Numbered from the stretch's first letter, positions 14,529 to 23,570 are shown. The stretch is DNA of 36,478 bases from Paenibacillus zanthoxyli JH29 (GCF_000520715.1 NZ_ASSD01000523.1:1-36478), one strand, 5' to 3'. Program-made: numbers and translations. The notes: generated by a model not told the origin, from the sequence alone.

Positions 14529-16775
14529 ATGCATTTCAACTTGAGAAAGCAGCTGAAACGGAAAAGCGTGCCTTATAACCTAGTATTATTTGCGCTTCCA
14601 TTCATCGTTCTGATCCTCGTTCGGATGGCTTATTCGGTTTATATGGACAGCGAACGGACAGTGATCCGCCAGCAAGAGGAGCAACTGCTGACCATAGCCA
14701 AATTGACAAGCAAAAATCTGGAGGCTTCCTTTGAGGAGCAAATCCGCAATCTCGAAATTGTGGCGGGAAACCGCAGTGTCGCTGTTGGTTTGGCGGATAG
14801 TGACCCGGGGCCTGTACAACAAGCGATAGAAGCTTATTACAAGGCCAAGAAAGAAAGGGTTAACAGCATTATTGTGATCAACAGAGCGGGAAGCATAATG
14901 AACACCTATCCCCGAATGAACGATGCCGAAGCCCAAAAAATTTATGACCTGGTCAACGAAGATATCAAGCGGGCCATGCAGGAAAAGAGACCTTTGATTG
15001 GGGATGCGAAGCTAGAACAGCCGGAATCGTATGTATTGCCTATTATTCATCCGGTATTTCTGGACAATGAATATGAAGGCATGCTAATCAGCAGCGTGGA
15101 TCTGAACGCCTTGTATGAACAGCTCGTCAAACCCGTCAAGGTTGGGATGAAAGGTTATATTCATGTGAAGAACGCTCAGGGGATTTATCTTATGAATCCG
15201 AAACGGGACAATATCGGGAAGTCCGTTGAGACCTTGAAGAGGATCTATCCGAACCTGGATTACAAGGACCTCGACAGGCTGATAGCTATGCAGATGAGCC
15301 GGGAGGAAGGGTCCGCGGTATACAATTCTTACTGGTGGATGGGTAAGGATCTCAAAAAAACAAAAAAATTCGAATCTTTTTCCAGGCTCCGATTTAATGA
15401 GTTCTTTTGGGTCGTTACCGCCGTTATGGATTATGAAGAGGTAAAAGGCCCGATCGCTCAAAGCAGGAGTAGGCTCCTTGAGATCTTTGCCACGATTCTG
15501 CTGATCCTATCCTGTGCTTTCTTCATTATTATGAAGACTCAGCGAAAAAAAGCGGCACTGGAAGTGGAAACCAAATATTTGCGGAAGTTGAATTCCACCA
15601 ACGAGGAATTAAGAAAGAAAGATATGCAGTTGCTGCATTCCCAGAAACTTCAGGAACTCGGCATGCTTACCGGGGGTATCGCCCATAATTTCAACAACCT
15701 GTTGACTCCGATTCAGGGTTATTCGGAAATCATTTTGCACAAGCTTGACCCCAAGGATGAGATCCATGAGTATGTGAACGAGATCTACGAAGCTTCCGAG
15801 AAGGGCAGGAACATCATCGAGCAGATTCTCGTCTTCAGCCGTTCCGACAGCGGTAAAGGCAAGCATGCAGCCGTAAGTTTAGAAGAACTTATTGCTGAAA
15901 CGCTAAACTTGGTGAAGCCGATTATTTCCCCCAATATCAAAGTGATTTTCGAAAAGAAGGGCGGCTCATCGGCGATTCTTGCCAATAAAGTACAGATTCA
16001 GCAGGTAATTATGAATCTGTGCAACAATGCCTGTCATGCCATGAAATATAACGGCGGAGTATTGAATGTCACGCTGGAGAATGTGCCCGCACAGGAGCTT
16101 GAGCAAATTCAGGACGAAGTTACTGATACGTCTGCCGCATATGTGAAATTTTCGATTTCCGATACGGGTCACGGGATGAGCAAGGACACCATGTCTCGAA
16201 TCTTCGACCCGTTCTTTACGACAAAGGTTGCAGGTGAAGGCACAGGGCTGGGACTGTTCGTCGTTTACGGCATCATCAAAAATCACAATGGCTTTATTAC
16301 GGTGGATAGTGCAGAAGGGAAAGGAAGCTCCTTTACGGTCTACCTCGCTCAGGTACGGTCGCTGAATGCCGGCCGGCAATCGGATCTGCCGCCCGTTACT
16401 GTAGAGCCTAAAAGCATTCTTTTGATCGAAGACGACAGGAAAGTATTGAAGGCCATGAGAAGAGCTCTTGAGTCGGTGAGCTATAAGGTGTTCCCTGAGC
16501 AAGACAGCATCGAAGCGCTGAAAATTTTCGAGCAGGCCCCGTCCCGGTTTGACGTTGTCATTACCGACCAGGCTATGCCTTACATTAAAGGTCTGGAGCT
16601 TGCGGAACGGATGAAGGCGCTGCATCCCCGGATCAAGATCGTCCTGGTGACGGGATTGGTCGAGGAAAATGTTACCCGGTACAAGGAACGTCTGATTATA
16701 GACGATTATATGTGCAAACCAGTTACGGGCTCGGGATTGGCAAGGGTGATCAGTGACATTTTCCGGTCCTCGTAA
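14529..16775 (+). CDS. Cache-domain hybrid histidine kinase with C-terminal receiver
   Basis: A 748-residue sensor kinase. A first membrane helix (about residues 17-36) is followed by a large extracytoplasmic dCache-like domain (to about 315), a second helix (about 318-336), a short coiled coil, the phosphoacceptor box LTGGIAHNFNNLLTPI with His386, the ATPase domain (MNLCNNACHAMKYNGG, DTGHGM, GTGLGLFVVYGI) and a receiver with Asp680 in DVVITDQAMP. The binding site is GGAGGG, 11 bases before ATG. Lying between the citrate transporter and citD, it probably senses citrate or a related carboxylate outside the cell and signals to the response regulator at 12230. Known citrate kinases (CitA/DcuS type) use a PAS-like single Cache and lack the receiver. 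Confidence 0.85.
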   Translation: MHFNLRKQLKRKSVPYNLVLFALPFIVLILVRMAYSVYMDSERTVIRQQEEQLLTIAKLTSKNLEASFEEQIRNLEIVAGNRSVAVGLADSDPGPVQQAIEAYYKAKKERVNSIIVINRAGSIMNTYPRMNDAEAQKIYDLVNEDIKRAMQEKRPLIGDAKLEQPESYVLPIIHPVFLDNEYEGMLISSVDLNALYEQLVKPVKVGMKGYIHVKNAQGIYLMNPKRDNIGKSVETLKRIYPNLDYKDLDRLIAMQMSREEGSAVYNSYWWMGKDLKKTKKFESFSRLRFNEFFWVVTAVMDYEEVKGPIAQSRSRLLEIFATILLILSCAFFIIMKTQRKKAALEVETKYLRKLNSTNEELRKKDMQLLHSQKLQELGMLTGGIAHNFNNLLTPIQGYSEIILHKLDPKDEIHEYVNEIYEASEKGRNIIEQILVFSRSDSGKGKHAAVSLEELIAETLNLVKPIISPNIKVIFEKKGGSSAILANKVQIQQVIMNLCNNACHAMKYNGGVLNVTLENVPAQELEQIQDEVTDTSAAYVKFSISDTGHGMSKDTMSRIFDPFFTTKVAGEGTGLGLFVVYGIIKNHNGFITVDSAEGKGSSFTVYLAQVRSLNAGRQSDLPPVTVEPKSILLIEDDRKVLKAMRRALESVSYKVFPEQDSIEALKIFEQAPSRFDVVITDQAMPYIKGLELAERMKALHPRIKIVLVTGLVEENVTRYKERLIIDDYMCKPVTGSGLARVISDIFRSS

Positions 16776-16817
16776 GTCGGCATTACAAAAAGCACATTAT
16801 CAAAAGAGGTGTTTCAT

Positions 16818-17111
16818 TTGAAGATCAAACAGACGTCTATTGCAGGCACGCTGGAATCAAGCGACATATCCATTGCCGTCGAAGATAATGATGGCAGAGG
16901 GATCGAGATCGAACTTGTCAGCACGGTTGAAAACCAGTTTGGCGGTCAAATCCGCAAAGTAATCCGGGAAACGCTGGAAGGATTGGGAGTCAAGGACGTA
17001 TTGGTGCGGGCCAATGACAAAGGCGCTCTGGATTGCACCATTCAAGCAAGAGTCAAGACAGCGGTAGGCCGTGCGGTTGATGGGAACCTCCGCCCATGGG
17101 AGGAGAAATAA
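16818..17111 (+). CDS. citD: Citrate lyase acyl carrier protein (gamma subunit)
   Basis: A 97-residue acyl carrier. I take TTG 16818 as the start: AAGAGGTG lies 6 bases upstream, and the product (MKIKQTSIAGTLESSD) then begins like other CitD proteins and puts the prosthetic-group serine at residue 14, as in Klebsiella CitD. A GTG at 16809 overlaps the binding site. The serine carries the 2'-(5''-phosphoribosyl)-3'-dephospho-CoA arm on which the acetyl/citryl group moves during cleavage. The stop codon abuts the citE ATG without a gap. Confidence 0.93.
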   Translation: MKIKQTSIAGTLESSDISIAVEDNDGRGIEIELVSTVENQFGGQIRKVIRETLEGLGVKDVLVRANDKGALDCTIQARVKTAVGRAVDGNLRPWEEK

Positions 17112-17984
17112 ATGAGCAGGCTTAGAAGAACGATGCTTTATGTACCTGGCAATAACCCGGGAATGATCCAGGATGCTCATATATACGGCGCGGATTCCAT
17201 AATGATTGACCTGGAGGATTCGGTTTCGCTGAATGAGAAGGACGCCGCACGTCTTCTCGTCTATCATGCCTTGAAGACATTGGATTTCGGCAGCACCGAG
17301 ATCCTGGTGAGAGTCAACCCGCTTAATACCCCCTACGGGAGAGACGATTTCGAAGCCATCGTAAGAGCCAAGCCGGATGCAATCCGGCTGCCCAAAACCG
17401 AAACGTCCGCAGATGTGATCGAAGCGGATGAGCTGATATCCGAAATTGAGACAAAGATTGGTTTGCCCTGCGGCACCATTAAACTGTTTGCGGCCATCGA
17501 AAGCGCCAAGGGGGCCTTGAACGCCGAGCAGATTGCCACGGCAAGCAGCCGTCTGATCGGGATCGCGATCGGAGCGGAAGATTTCGTAACGGATCTGAAG
17601 ACAACCCGTTCCCGGGAGGGAATCGAATTGCTTACGGCCCGCAGCTTCGTCTTATTCGCCGCCAGGGCAGCAGGGATAGCTGCGGTCGATACCGTATTCT
17701 CCAACGTGAAGGATGATGAAGGATTCGCGGGGGAAGTGAAGTTGATCAAGCAGCTTGGTTTTGACGGTAAATCGATCATCAATCCGCGCCAGATCGAAAT
17801 TGTCCATCGGATCTATACGCCGACGGAAGATGATGTGGAGAAAGCGCAGCATGTTATTGAAGCTATAGAAGAAGCGGAAGCCAACGGTTCCGGTGTCATT
17901 AGCCTGAACGGGAAGATGATTGACAAACCGGTCGTGGAACGGGCCCGCAGGGTGCTGGATCTTGCGGCTGCTGTAAAAATATAA
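17112..17984 (+). CDS. citE: Citrate lyase beta subunit (citryl-ACP lyase)
   Basis: A 290-residue TIM-barrel enzyme of the CitE family, full length. MLYVPGNNPGMIQDAHIYGAD, MIDLEDSV, the Mg/substrate residues in LFAAIESAKG and IAIGAEDF, and DGKSIINPRQIEIV are all family blocks. It cleaves citryl-CitD to oxaloacetate and acetyl-CitD. Translation starts immediately after the citD stop, with GGGAGGAGAA inside the end of citD, so the two are coupled. Only about 20 bases separate it from citF. Confidence 0.93.
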   Translation: MSRLRRTMLYVPGNNPGMIQDAHIYGADSIMIDLEDSVSLNEKDAARLLVYHALKTLDFGSTEILVRVNPLNTPYGRDDFEAIVRAKPDAIRLPKTETSADVIEADELISEIETKIGLPCGTIKLFAAIESAKGALNAEQIATASSRLIGIAIGAEDFVTDLKTTRSREGIELLTARSFVLFAARAAGIAAVDTVFSNVKDDEGFAGEVKLIKQLGFDGKSIINPRQIEIVHRIYTPTEDDVEKAQHVIEAIEEAEANGSGVISLNGKMIDKPVVERARRVLDLAAAVKI

Positions 17985-18003
17985 GCGAAAAAAGGTGAAT
18001 GTT

Positions 18004-19554
18004 ATGTTTAACAAGGCGGGAAGAAAAATTCCATCGTTTATTGACGGGATCGGACCGCTTGTCCCCTACCGCGAGAAAGCGGCCAACGGCCAGTATAAAA
18101 ATACGGAGAGATCGAAGGACCGCCAGCATAACCCGTCCAGGGACAAAGTCATGGGCTCCATCGAACAGGTCATTGAAGCGATCGGCTTAAAGGATGGGAT
18201 GACGATATCCTTCCACCATCACTTCCGGAACGGGGATTATATCGTCAATATGGTTATGGATGTTATCGCCAAAATGGGAATTCGCGATCTTACGGTTGCG
18301 GCCAGTTCCCTCACCGACATCCATGCCCCTCTGGTAAAACATATCCAAAGCGGTGTTGTCCGTAGAATCGAAACAAGCGGACTGAGAGGCGAGCTTGCCC
18401 ATGCTTACTCCTGCGGGATGTTTGACATTCCCGTCATAATTAATTCCCATGGCGGACGGGCGCGTGCTATTGCGTCGGGAGAATGTCCGATTGACGTCGC
18501 CTTTCTGGGCGTGCCTTCCTGCGATCCTTACGGAAACGCCAACGGCTATTCCAGAGGAGACGATGCGGCCTCCGCTTGCGGTTCGCTCGGTTATGCCAAA
18601 GTAGACGCCCAGCATGCCAAGAATGTCGTTCTCATTACTGACAATCTTGTAAGTTACCCGAATGTGCCCTTTGGGATACCTGAGTCTCAAGTGGATTATG
18701 TGGTGGTGGTGGATTGTATCGGCGATCCCAAGGGCATTGTATCGGGTGCAACCCGGTACACCAGCAATCCGAAGGAACTGCTGATCGCAAGGCATGCTGC
18801 CGACGTAATCGGTGCCTCCGGCTATTTTTACGACGGCTTTTCGATGCAGACCGGATCCGGAGGAGCATCTCTGGCTACTACACGTTTCCTGCGGGAAAAG
18901 ATGCTTGCCGCGAACGTCAAGGCCAGTTTCGCTCTTGGCGGAATTACCCAGCAAATCGTCGATCTCCATGAAGAGGGGTTGATTCATAGGCTGCTGGATG
19001 TCCAGAGCTTTGACCTGAGGGCGGTGGAATCCTTAAAGAACAACAGGTTCCACCACCAAATCGATGCTGAATATTATGCAAGCCCCGACAACGCGGGATG
19101 TGCGGCCCACCAGCTGGACGTGGTTGTATTGAGCGCCCTTGAGATTGATCTGGAGTTTAATGTGAATGTTATCACAGGCTCCGACGGTATGATTCGGGGA
19201 GCATCCGGGGGCCATTGCGATACAGCAGCGGGAGCGGCCGTATCCATTATCGTCGCGCCGCTCATCCGCGGCCGCATGCCATCGATTCTGGACAGGGTCA
19301 ACACGATCATAACGCCGGGTCATACGGTGGATGTTCTGGTAACAGACCAAGGCATTGCGGTCAATCCGCTGCGGCAAGATTTGCTGAATAACCTGAAGTC
19401 GGCCAAACTCCCGGTTGTGTCCATCGAAGAGCTAAAGGAAAGGGCAAACCGGGTCGTTGGCCATCCTGAGCCGATCAAGTGGGCGGATAAGGTCGTGGGC
19501 GTTGTCAAATACAGGGACGGGGCGGTTATCGATGTTATACGCCAGGTCAAGTAA
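18004..19554 (+). CDS. citF: Citrate lyase alpha subunit (citrate:acetyl-ACP transferase)
   Basis: A 516-residue CoA-transferase-like protein of normal CitF length. It exchanges the acetyl group on CitD for citrate. Family blocks include ISFHHHFRNGDYIVNMVMD, INSHGGRARAI, LGVPSCDPYGNANGY, MQTGSGGASLATTRF, FALGGITQQIVDLHEEGL, VITGSDGMIRGASGGHCDTA and TIITPGHTVDVLVTDQGIAV. ATG 18004 is supported by AAAAGGTG 6 bases ahead; the GTG at 17995 is part of that site. Confidence 0.93.
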   Translation: MFNKAGRKIPSFIDGIGPLVPYREKAANGQYKNTERSKDRQHNPSRDKVMGSIEQVIEAIGLKDGMTISFHHHFRNGDYIVNMVMDVIAKMGIRDLTVAASSLTDIHAPLVKHIQSGVVRRIETSGLRGELAHAYSCGMFDIPVIINSHGGRARAIASGECPIDVAFLGVPSCDPYGNANGYSRGDDAASACGSLGYAKVDAQHAKNVVLITDNLVSYPNVPFGIPESQVDYVVVVDCIGDPKGIVSGATRYTSNPKELLIARHAADVIGASGYFYDGFSMQTGSGGASLATTRFLREKMLAANVKASFALGGITQQIVDLHEEGLIHRLLDVQSFDLRAVESLKNNRFHHQIDAEYYASPDNAGCAAHQLDVVVLSALEIDLEFNVNVITGSDGMIRGASGGHCDTAAGAAVSIIVAPLIRGRMPSILDRVNTIITPGHTVDVLVTDQGIAVNPLRQDLLNNLKSAKLPVVSIEELKERANRVVGHPEPIKWADKVVGVVKYRDGAVIDVIRQVK

Positions 19555-19619
19555 GAAACGATAAGGGCCGAATGGATCTGGATCAATCAATTACATGTTC
19601 ATGCTGGAGGTTGGGACAA

Positions 19620-20792
19620 ATGAGTATAAGGGAAGAAGCGCTACAGGCGCACAGGATCAGCAACGGCAAGCTGCAAATTGCAGCGAAAATTCCGCTTAAT
19701 AACAAGCACGATCTGGCGCTGGCGTATACGCCGGGGGTAGCGGAACCTTGCAAAGAAATTGCTAAAGACAAAGAAAAGGCCTATGAGTACACGATTAAAG
19801 GCAACACCGTCGCCATTCTAACGAACGGGACGGCCGTTTTGGGGCTTGGCAATATCGGCCCCGAGGGGGGATTGCCCGTCATAGAAGGCAAAGCGCTGCT
19901 GCTTAAGGAGTTTGGCAACGTAGACGCATTCCCGATCTGTATCGACAGCCTTGATCCCGATGAAATTGTAAGAACCGTACAAGTCATCGCACCAGGTTTC
20001 GGAGGTATTCATCTGGAGGATATTAAAGCGCCTGAATGCTTCTACATCGAGGAGAAGCTGAAGGAAACGCTGAATATTCCCGTATACCATGACGACCAGC
20101 ACGGGACTGCGGTTGCGGTGCTCGCGGGTCTGTATAACGCAATGAAGATTGTTGATAAAGCTCTGGATAGCATACGTATCGTGATCAACGGCGCGGGCGC
20201 GTCGGGTATCGCCATCGCGAAACTGCTGCTTGCGGCGGGGGCGAAGCATATTGTGATGTGCGATATCGACGGCGCGATTTCGGAAAACGCCGGATCAATG
20301 AACGAGGCCCAGGAAAGAATCGCAAAAGTCACGAACAGAGATTTTGAGACAGGAACTCTTGAAGAAATCATTAAAGGCAAGGATGTCTTCATTGGGGTGT
20401 CGGTTGAAGGGGTGTTGACAAAGGAAATGGTGCAAACGATGAATTCGGACAGCATCGTTTTTGCCCTCGCCAACCCTGTGCCGGAAATTATGCCAGAGGA
20501 TGCTTATCAAGGCGGAGCAAGAATTGTGGCGACAGGCAGATCCGATTTTCCCAATCAGATCAATAACCTCCTGGTATTCCCGGGTATTTTCAGAGGCGCT
20601 TTGGAGGCAAGAGCCCGGGATATTACGGACGAGATGAAGCTTGCCGCAGCTCAAGGCATCGCCGGGCTGGTGAAGGATGAGGAACGGAATGAACACTACA
20701 TCGTTCCGGACGCTTTCGACAAGAGCGTGAGCCGTGCCGTCAGCGAAGCGGTGATCCGAATCGCCCGGGCGGCGGGAGCCGCAAGGAAATAA
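19620..20792 (+). CDS. citM: Malic enzyme-type oxaloacetate decarboxylase
   Basis: A 390-residue protein of the short NAD(P)-dependent malic enzyme family. AYTPGVAEPCKEIA carries the catalytic Tyr region. GNIGPEGGLPVIEGKALLLK, IHLEDIKAPECF and YHDDQHGTAVAVLAG carry the metal ligands, and INGAGASGIAIAKLL is the nucleotide fold. In lactic acid bacteria the homologue in citrate clusters, CitM, is a soluble oxaloacetate decarboxylase that forms pyruvate. The position between citF and citC strongly suggests this role; plain malic enzyme activity is possible. GGAGG precedes ATG 19620. No OadABC membrane decarboxylase is seen in the window. Confidence 0.85.
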   Translation: MSIREEALQAHRISNGKLQIAAKIPLNNKHDLALAYTPGVAEPCKEIAKDKEKAYEYTIKGNTVAILTNGTAVLGLGNIGPEGGLPVIEGKALLLKEFGNVDAFPICIDSLDPDEIVRTVQVIAPGFGGIHLEDIKAPECFYIEEKLKETLNIPVYHDDQHGTAVAVLAGLYNAMKIVDKALDSIRIVINGAGASGIAIAKLLLAAGAKHIVMCDIDGAISENAGSMNEAQERIAKVTNRDFETGTLEEIIKGKDVFIGVSVEGVLTKEMVQTMNSDSIVFALANPVPEIMPEDAYQGGARIVATGRSDFPNQINNLLVFPGIFRGALEARARDITDEMKLAAAQGIAGLVKDEERNEHYIVPDAFDKSVSRAVSEAVIRIARAAGAARK

Positions 20793-20797
20793 TTCGC

Positions 20798-21859
20798 ATG
20801 TGGAAATTGGAAATGAAGGAGCGGGTTCTTAAGCTGGAGTCGGGCAGGGATAAGGACAAACTGATTGCTTTTTTGAAAACCCGGGGTCTTACGCTGGATA
20901 GAGACATTCAGTACGCTGTGGCGATTGAAGAGGAGGGACGTATTGTCGCAACGGGAGCTTTTTCGGGAAGGGTGCTGAAATGCATCGCTGTAGACGAAGC
21001 GTATGCAGGCAGGGGATTGTCCGCCCGTATTATGAATCACTTGATCCGTGAGCAGTATAGAAGAGGCAGATCCCGTCTCTTTATGTTCACGAAACCCAAG
21101 AACAAGATGATATTCTCCGAACTCGGCTTTCACATCGTTGTCGAGACACCTACTGCTGTTCTGTTGGAGAACCGGAAGGATGGCTTAAGCCGGTATCTGG
21201 ATGAAATCGGGAGAGAGTGCGGGTATGGGGATGAAGTTCATGTGGAAGAGCTTCATACTGCAGGCGCGGTAGTTGTCAACGGCAATCCTTTTACGCTGGG
21301 GCATCGGTACTTGATCGAATACGCTGCCGCGAGGGTACAAAAGCTTCACGTATTCGTGGTATGGGAAGACCGGTCTGTGTTTCCGCAGGAAATCAGATAC
21401 AGGCTGATTGAGGAGGGCACCAGGCATCTATCCAACGTGGTGCTTCACCAAGGGCGGGACTATATTATATCCGACGCGACCTTCCCGTCCTACTTCCTCA
21501 AAAAAGATGAGGATGCGGCCGAGGTCCATGCCGAGCTGGATCTAACCTTGTTTTCCCGGCATATCGCGCCCCATTTGCAGATCACCAAGCGGTTTGTCGG
21601 GGAGGAACCCTCCTGTAAGGTAACCCGAACCTATAACAGAATCATGAAAAAGCTGCTTCCTGCATGGGAGATCGAAGTGGAGGAAGTGCCCCGGATTTGC
21701 AACGGCCAGGAAGCGATAAGCGCATCACGGGTGCGGGAGCTGATCCGGAAGGGGGATGTGATTGCGGTGAAAGAGCTTGTTCCGGAGACCACTTACCGGT
21801 TCCTGCAATCACCGGAGGCCGGTGAGGTCATTCGTTGCATACGGGGAGGATTGCGATGA
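20798..21859 (+). CDS. citC: [Citrate (pro-3S)-lyase] ligase
   Basis: A 353-residue enzyme that activates citrate lyase by ATP-dependent acetylation of the CitD arm. It has the usual two parts: an N-terminal GNAT-like domain (IVATGAFSGRVLKCIAVDEA, YAGRGLSARIMNHLI) and a C-terminal nucleotidyltransferase domain with a TLGH box (VVNGNPFTLGHRYLIEYAA) and ISASRVRELIRKGD. The start is taken at ATG 20798, five bases after the citM stop; ATG 20813 is an alternative. The stop overlaps the citX start (ATGA). Confidence 0.92.
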   Translation: MWKLEMKERVLKLESGRDKDKLIAFLKTRGLTLDRDIQYAVAIEEEGRIVATGAFSGRVLKCIAVDEAYAGRGLSARIMNHLIREQYRRGRSRLFMFTKPKNKMIFSELGFHIVVETPTAVLLENRKDGLSRYLDEIGRECGYGDEVHVEELHTAGAVVVNGNPFTLGHRYLIEYAAARVQKLHVFVVWEDRSVFPQEIRYRLIEEGTRHLSNVVLHQGRDYIISDATFPSYFLKKDEDAAEVHAELDLTLFSRHIAPHLQITKRFVGEEPSCKVTRTYNRIMKKLLPAWEIEVEEVPRICNGQEAISASRVRELIRKGDVIAVKELVPETTYRFLQSPEAGEVIRCIRGGLR

Positions 21860-22485
21860 CAGATTCAGATGATGAGTTTGAAGTAACGCTGGAAGAGATG
21901 CTGAAAGCGCGGGACCGCAGAGCGGCTAAACAGAGACAACTCTTCCTGACCCATTCGCTGCCGCTGATTTCCATGACGGTCAATATTCCCGGTCCCAGGA
22001 AATCGACTTTAATGAGCCGGCGGATTTTTCGGGAGGGTTACGATGCGTTGCTTGAGCGGCTTGCCGGGACCGATATGAAGCTGGTCTTTAAACAGATAGA
22101 CGACCTGATCACAGGTCCCGAAGGATATATTATTGTCAATGCGGATGAACGGATCCTGAAGCAGTTTGCCGTTCAAATAGAGACGATTCACCCTCTCGGC
22201 AGATTGCTTGATATTGACGTTCTGGGAAGATCCGGTCAACCCATTTCGAGAAGCGATTTGGGTTATCCACGCCGAAAATGTCTGTTGTGCAGACAGGATG
22301 CGCACATTTGCGGAAGAAGCAAGGCCCATTCCTTAAATGAACTTTTGTACGCCATTCGTTCCATCGCTGATGCCTATTTTCAGGAAGCATGCGGTTCGCA
22401 GGTCGATATTCGCTGCACCATTAAGGAAGTGTGGAAGCAGAAGGGGAGTATGTCTATCAATGAAAATGCAGAAGACGGAAATTAG
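21856..22485 (+). CDS. citX: Holo-citrate lyase synthase (phosphoribosyl-dephospho-CoA transferase)
   Basis: A 209-residue protein that attaches the prosthetic group made by CitG to apo-CitD. The N-terminus (VTLEEMLKARDRRAAKQRQL), SMTVNIPGPRK, DIDVLGRSGQPISRSDLG and the cysteine block RRKCLLCRQDAHICGRSKAH are typical CitX features. ATG 21856 overlaps the citC stop by four bases and has GGGGAGGA ahead. The last 26 bases overlap citG in another frame. The N-terminal acidic MTDSDDEFE is slightly longer than in many homologues. Confidence 0.9.
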   Translation: MTDSDDEFEVTLEEMLKARDRRAAKQRQLFLTHSLPLISMTVNIPGPRKSTLMSRRIFREGYDALLERLAGTDMKLVFKQIDDLITGPEGYIIVNADERILKQFAVQIETIHPLGRLLDIDVLGRSGQPISRSDLGYPRRKCLLCRQDAHICGRSKAHSLNELLYAIRSIADAYFQEACGSQVDIRCTIKEVWKQKGSMSINENAEDGN

Positions 22486-23347
22486 CGGGAAGCTGGGAAA
22501 GACGGCGGTGCTGTCGCTGTTGCTTGAAGTTTCCTCCAGCCCGAAACCGGGCCTGGTTGACCGGTTTAATTGCGGCGCTCACCGGGATATGGACTTTTTC
22601 ACCTTTATGGAGAGTTCGGCCGCATTATCCGGCTATTTCGTCAAATGTGCGCTATTGGGCACGGAATTTCAGGGAGATCATCCTAAGGAACTGTTCCGCA
22701 GCTTGCGCCCCGTCGGAATTGCAGCCGAAAGGACGATGTTTCAAGCCACGGGAGGCGTGAATACCCATAAAGGTCTTGTATTTTCGCTCGGGATCTTATG
22801 CGCGGCTGCGGCACACCTCATGGCGGTGCTTGAAACGGAACTGCTGGATGCGGAAGAACTCTGCGGACTGATCGCCAACATGACGGAGGGGTTAAGCCGC
22901 GGTGAGCTGGCATCCATGAACAAATCCGCAGGACTCTCCAACGGGGAGAAGCTGTACCGTAAATACGGCTTAAAGGGGATACGCGGAGAAGTGGAAAGGG
23001 GATTTCCCACGGTCAGAAACGGATCACTCCCGGTTTTCCGGCAGTTAAAGGCGGCGAACGCGCACCATATGAACGAGATCTGCGCGCAGACCCTGCTTCA
23101 CTTAATGGCTGTTAATGAGGATACGAATGTTGTGGCAAGACATGATTTGGATACGCTGGAGTATGTCCGGCAGTATGCCCGCCGAGTTTTGGAAGCCGGA
23201 GGGGTGCTGACGGAAGCGGGCAAATCAATGGTTCTTCTTATGGATAAGGATTTCATCAAAAGAAATATCAGTCCTGGCGGGTCGGCAGATTTGTTGGCCG
23301 TTACCGTCATGCTGGATCGGATTTGCATATCCAGGGACCGCTGTTGA
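22460..23347 (+). CDS. citG: Triphosphoribosyl-dephospho-CoA synthase
   Basis: A 295-residue protein that makes the citrate lyase prosthetic group precursor from dephospho-CoA and ATP. The family blocks are VSSSPKPGLVDRFNCGAHRD, MDFFTFMESSAALSGYF, TGGVNTHKGLVFSLGIL, MNKSAGLSNGEKLY, NEDTNVVARH and the C-terminal SPGGSADLLAVTV. ATG 22460 has GGGGAG 11 bases ahead and lies inside the end of citX. It is the last complete gene of the citrate operon; no terminator is seen before the truncated frame and tRNA copy that follow. Confidence 0.92.
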   Translation: MKMQKTEISGKLGKTAVLSLLLEVSSSPKPGLVDRFNCGAHRDMDFFTFMESSAALSGYFVKCALLGTEFQGDHPKELFRSLRPVGIAAERTMFQATGGVNTHKGLVFSLGILCAAAAHLMAVLETELLDAEELCGLIANMTEGLSRGELASMNKSAGLSNGEKLYRKYGLKGIRGEVERGFPTVRNGSLPVFRQLKAANAHHMNEICAQTLLHLMAVNEDTNVVARHDLDTLEYVRQYARRVLEAGGVLTEAGKSMVLLMDKDFIKRNISPGGSADLLAVTVMLDRICISRDRC

Positions 23348-23406
23348 CGGATTTGAAAAGGCTGCTGCTGCAGTTTATGCCTGTCGATGAGGAGTGAACG
23401 CTTGAA

Positions 23407-23517
23407 ATGGAGGTATGGTTTGCTTTTCATGCGAAGGCTTTGGATTATCCGGAATTAACCGATGAAATACGCGGTCGTGGCGGAATTGGCAGACGCGCAC
23501 GGTTCAGGTCCGTGTAG
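23407..23517 (+). pseudogene. Short frame running into the second tRNA-Leu copy
   Basis: An ATG with GAGGAG 12 bases ahead opens a frame (MEVWFAFHAKALDYPELTDE) that enters the tRNA copy at 23471 and stops within it. The first 20-odd codons look like a normal protein start; the remainder is translated tRNA. It may be the 5' end of a gene cut off at the tRNA junction, or chance. I do not recognise the product. Confidence 0.35.
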
Positions 23518-23555
23518 GCTAACCCCCCGTGGAGGTTCGGGTCCTCTCGACCGCA
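23471..23555 (+). tRNA. Second tRNA-Leu(CAG) copy, probably degenerate
   Basis: An 85-base sequence identical to the tRNA at 6327-6411 except at two positions. GGG at the start of the variable arm is AGG, and the T-loop TTCGAGT is TTCGGGT, which changes the nearly invariant A58 to G. The acceptor, D and anticodon arms are intact and the anticodon is still CAG. No promoter like that of the first copy is visible; it could only be read from the citrate operon. It is probably a duplicated attachment site or decayed gene. A terminator hairpin follows. Confidence 0.75.
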
Positions 23556-23570
23556 CTTACCCTTCAAATT

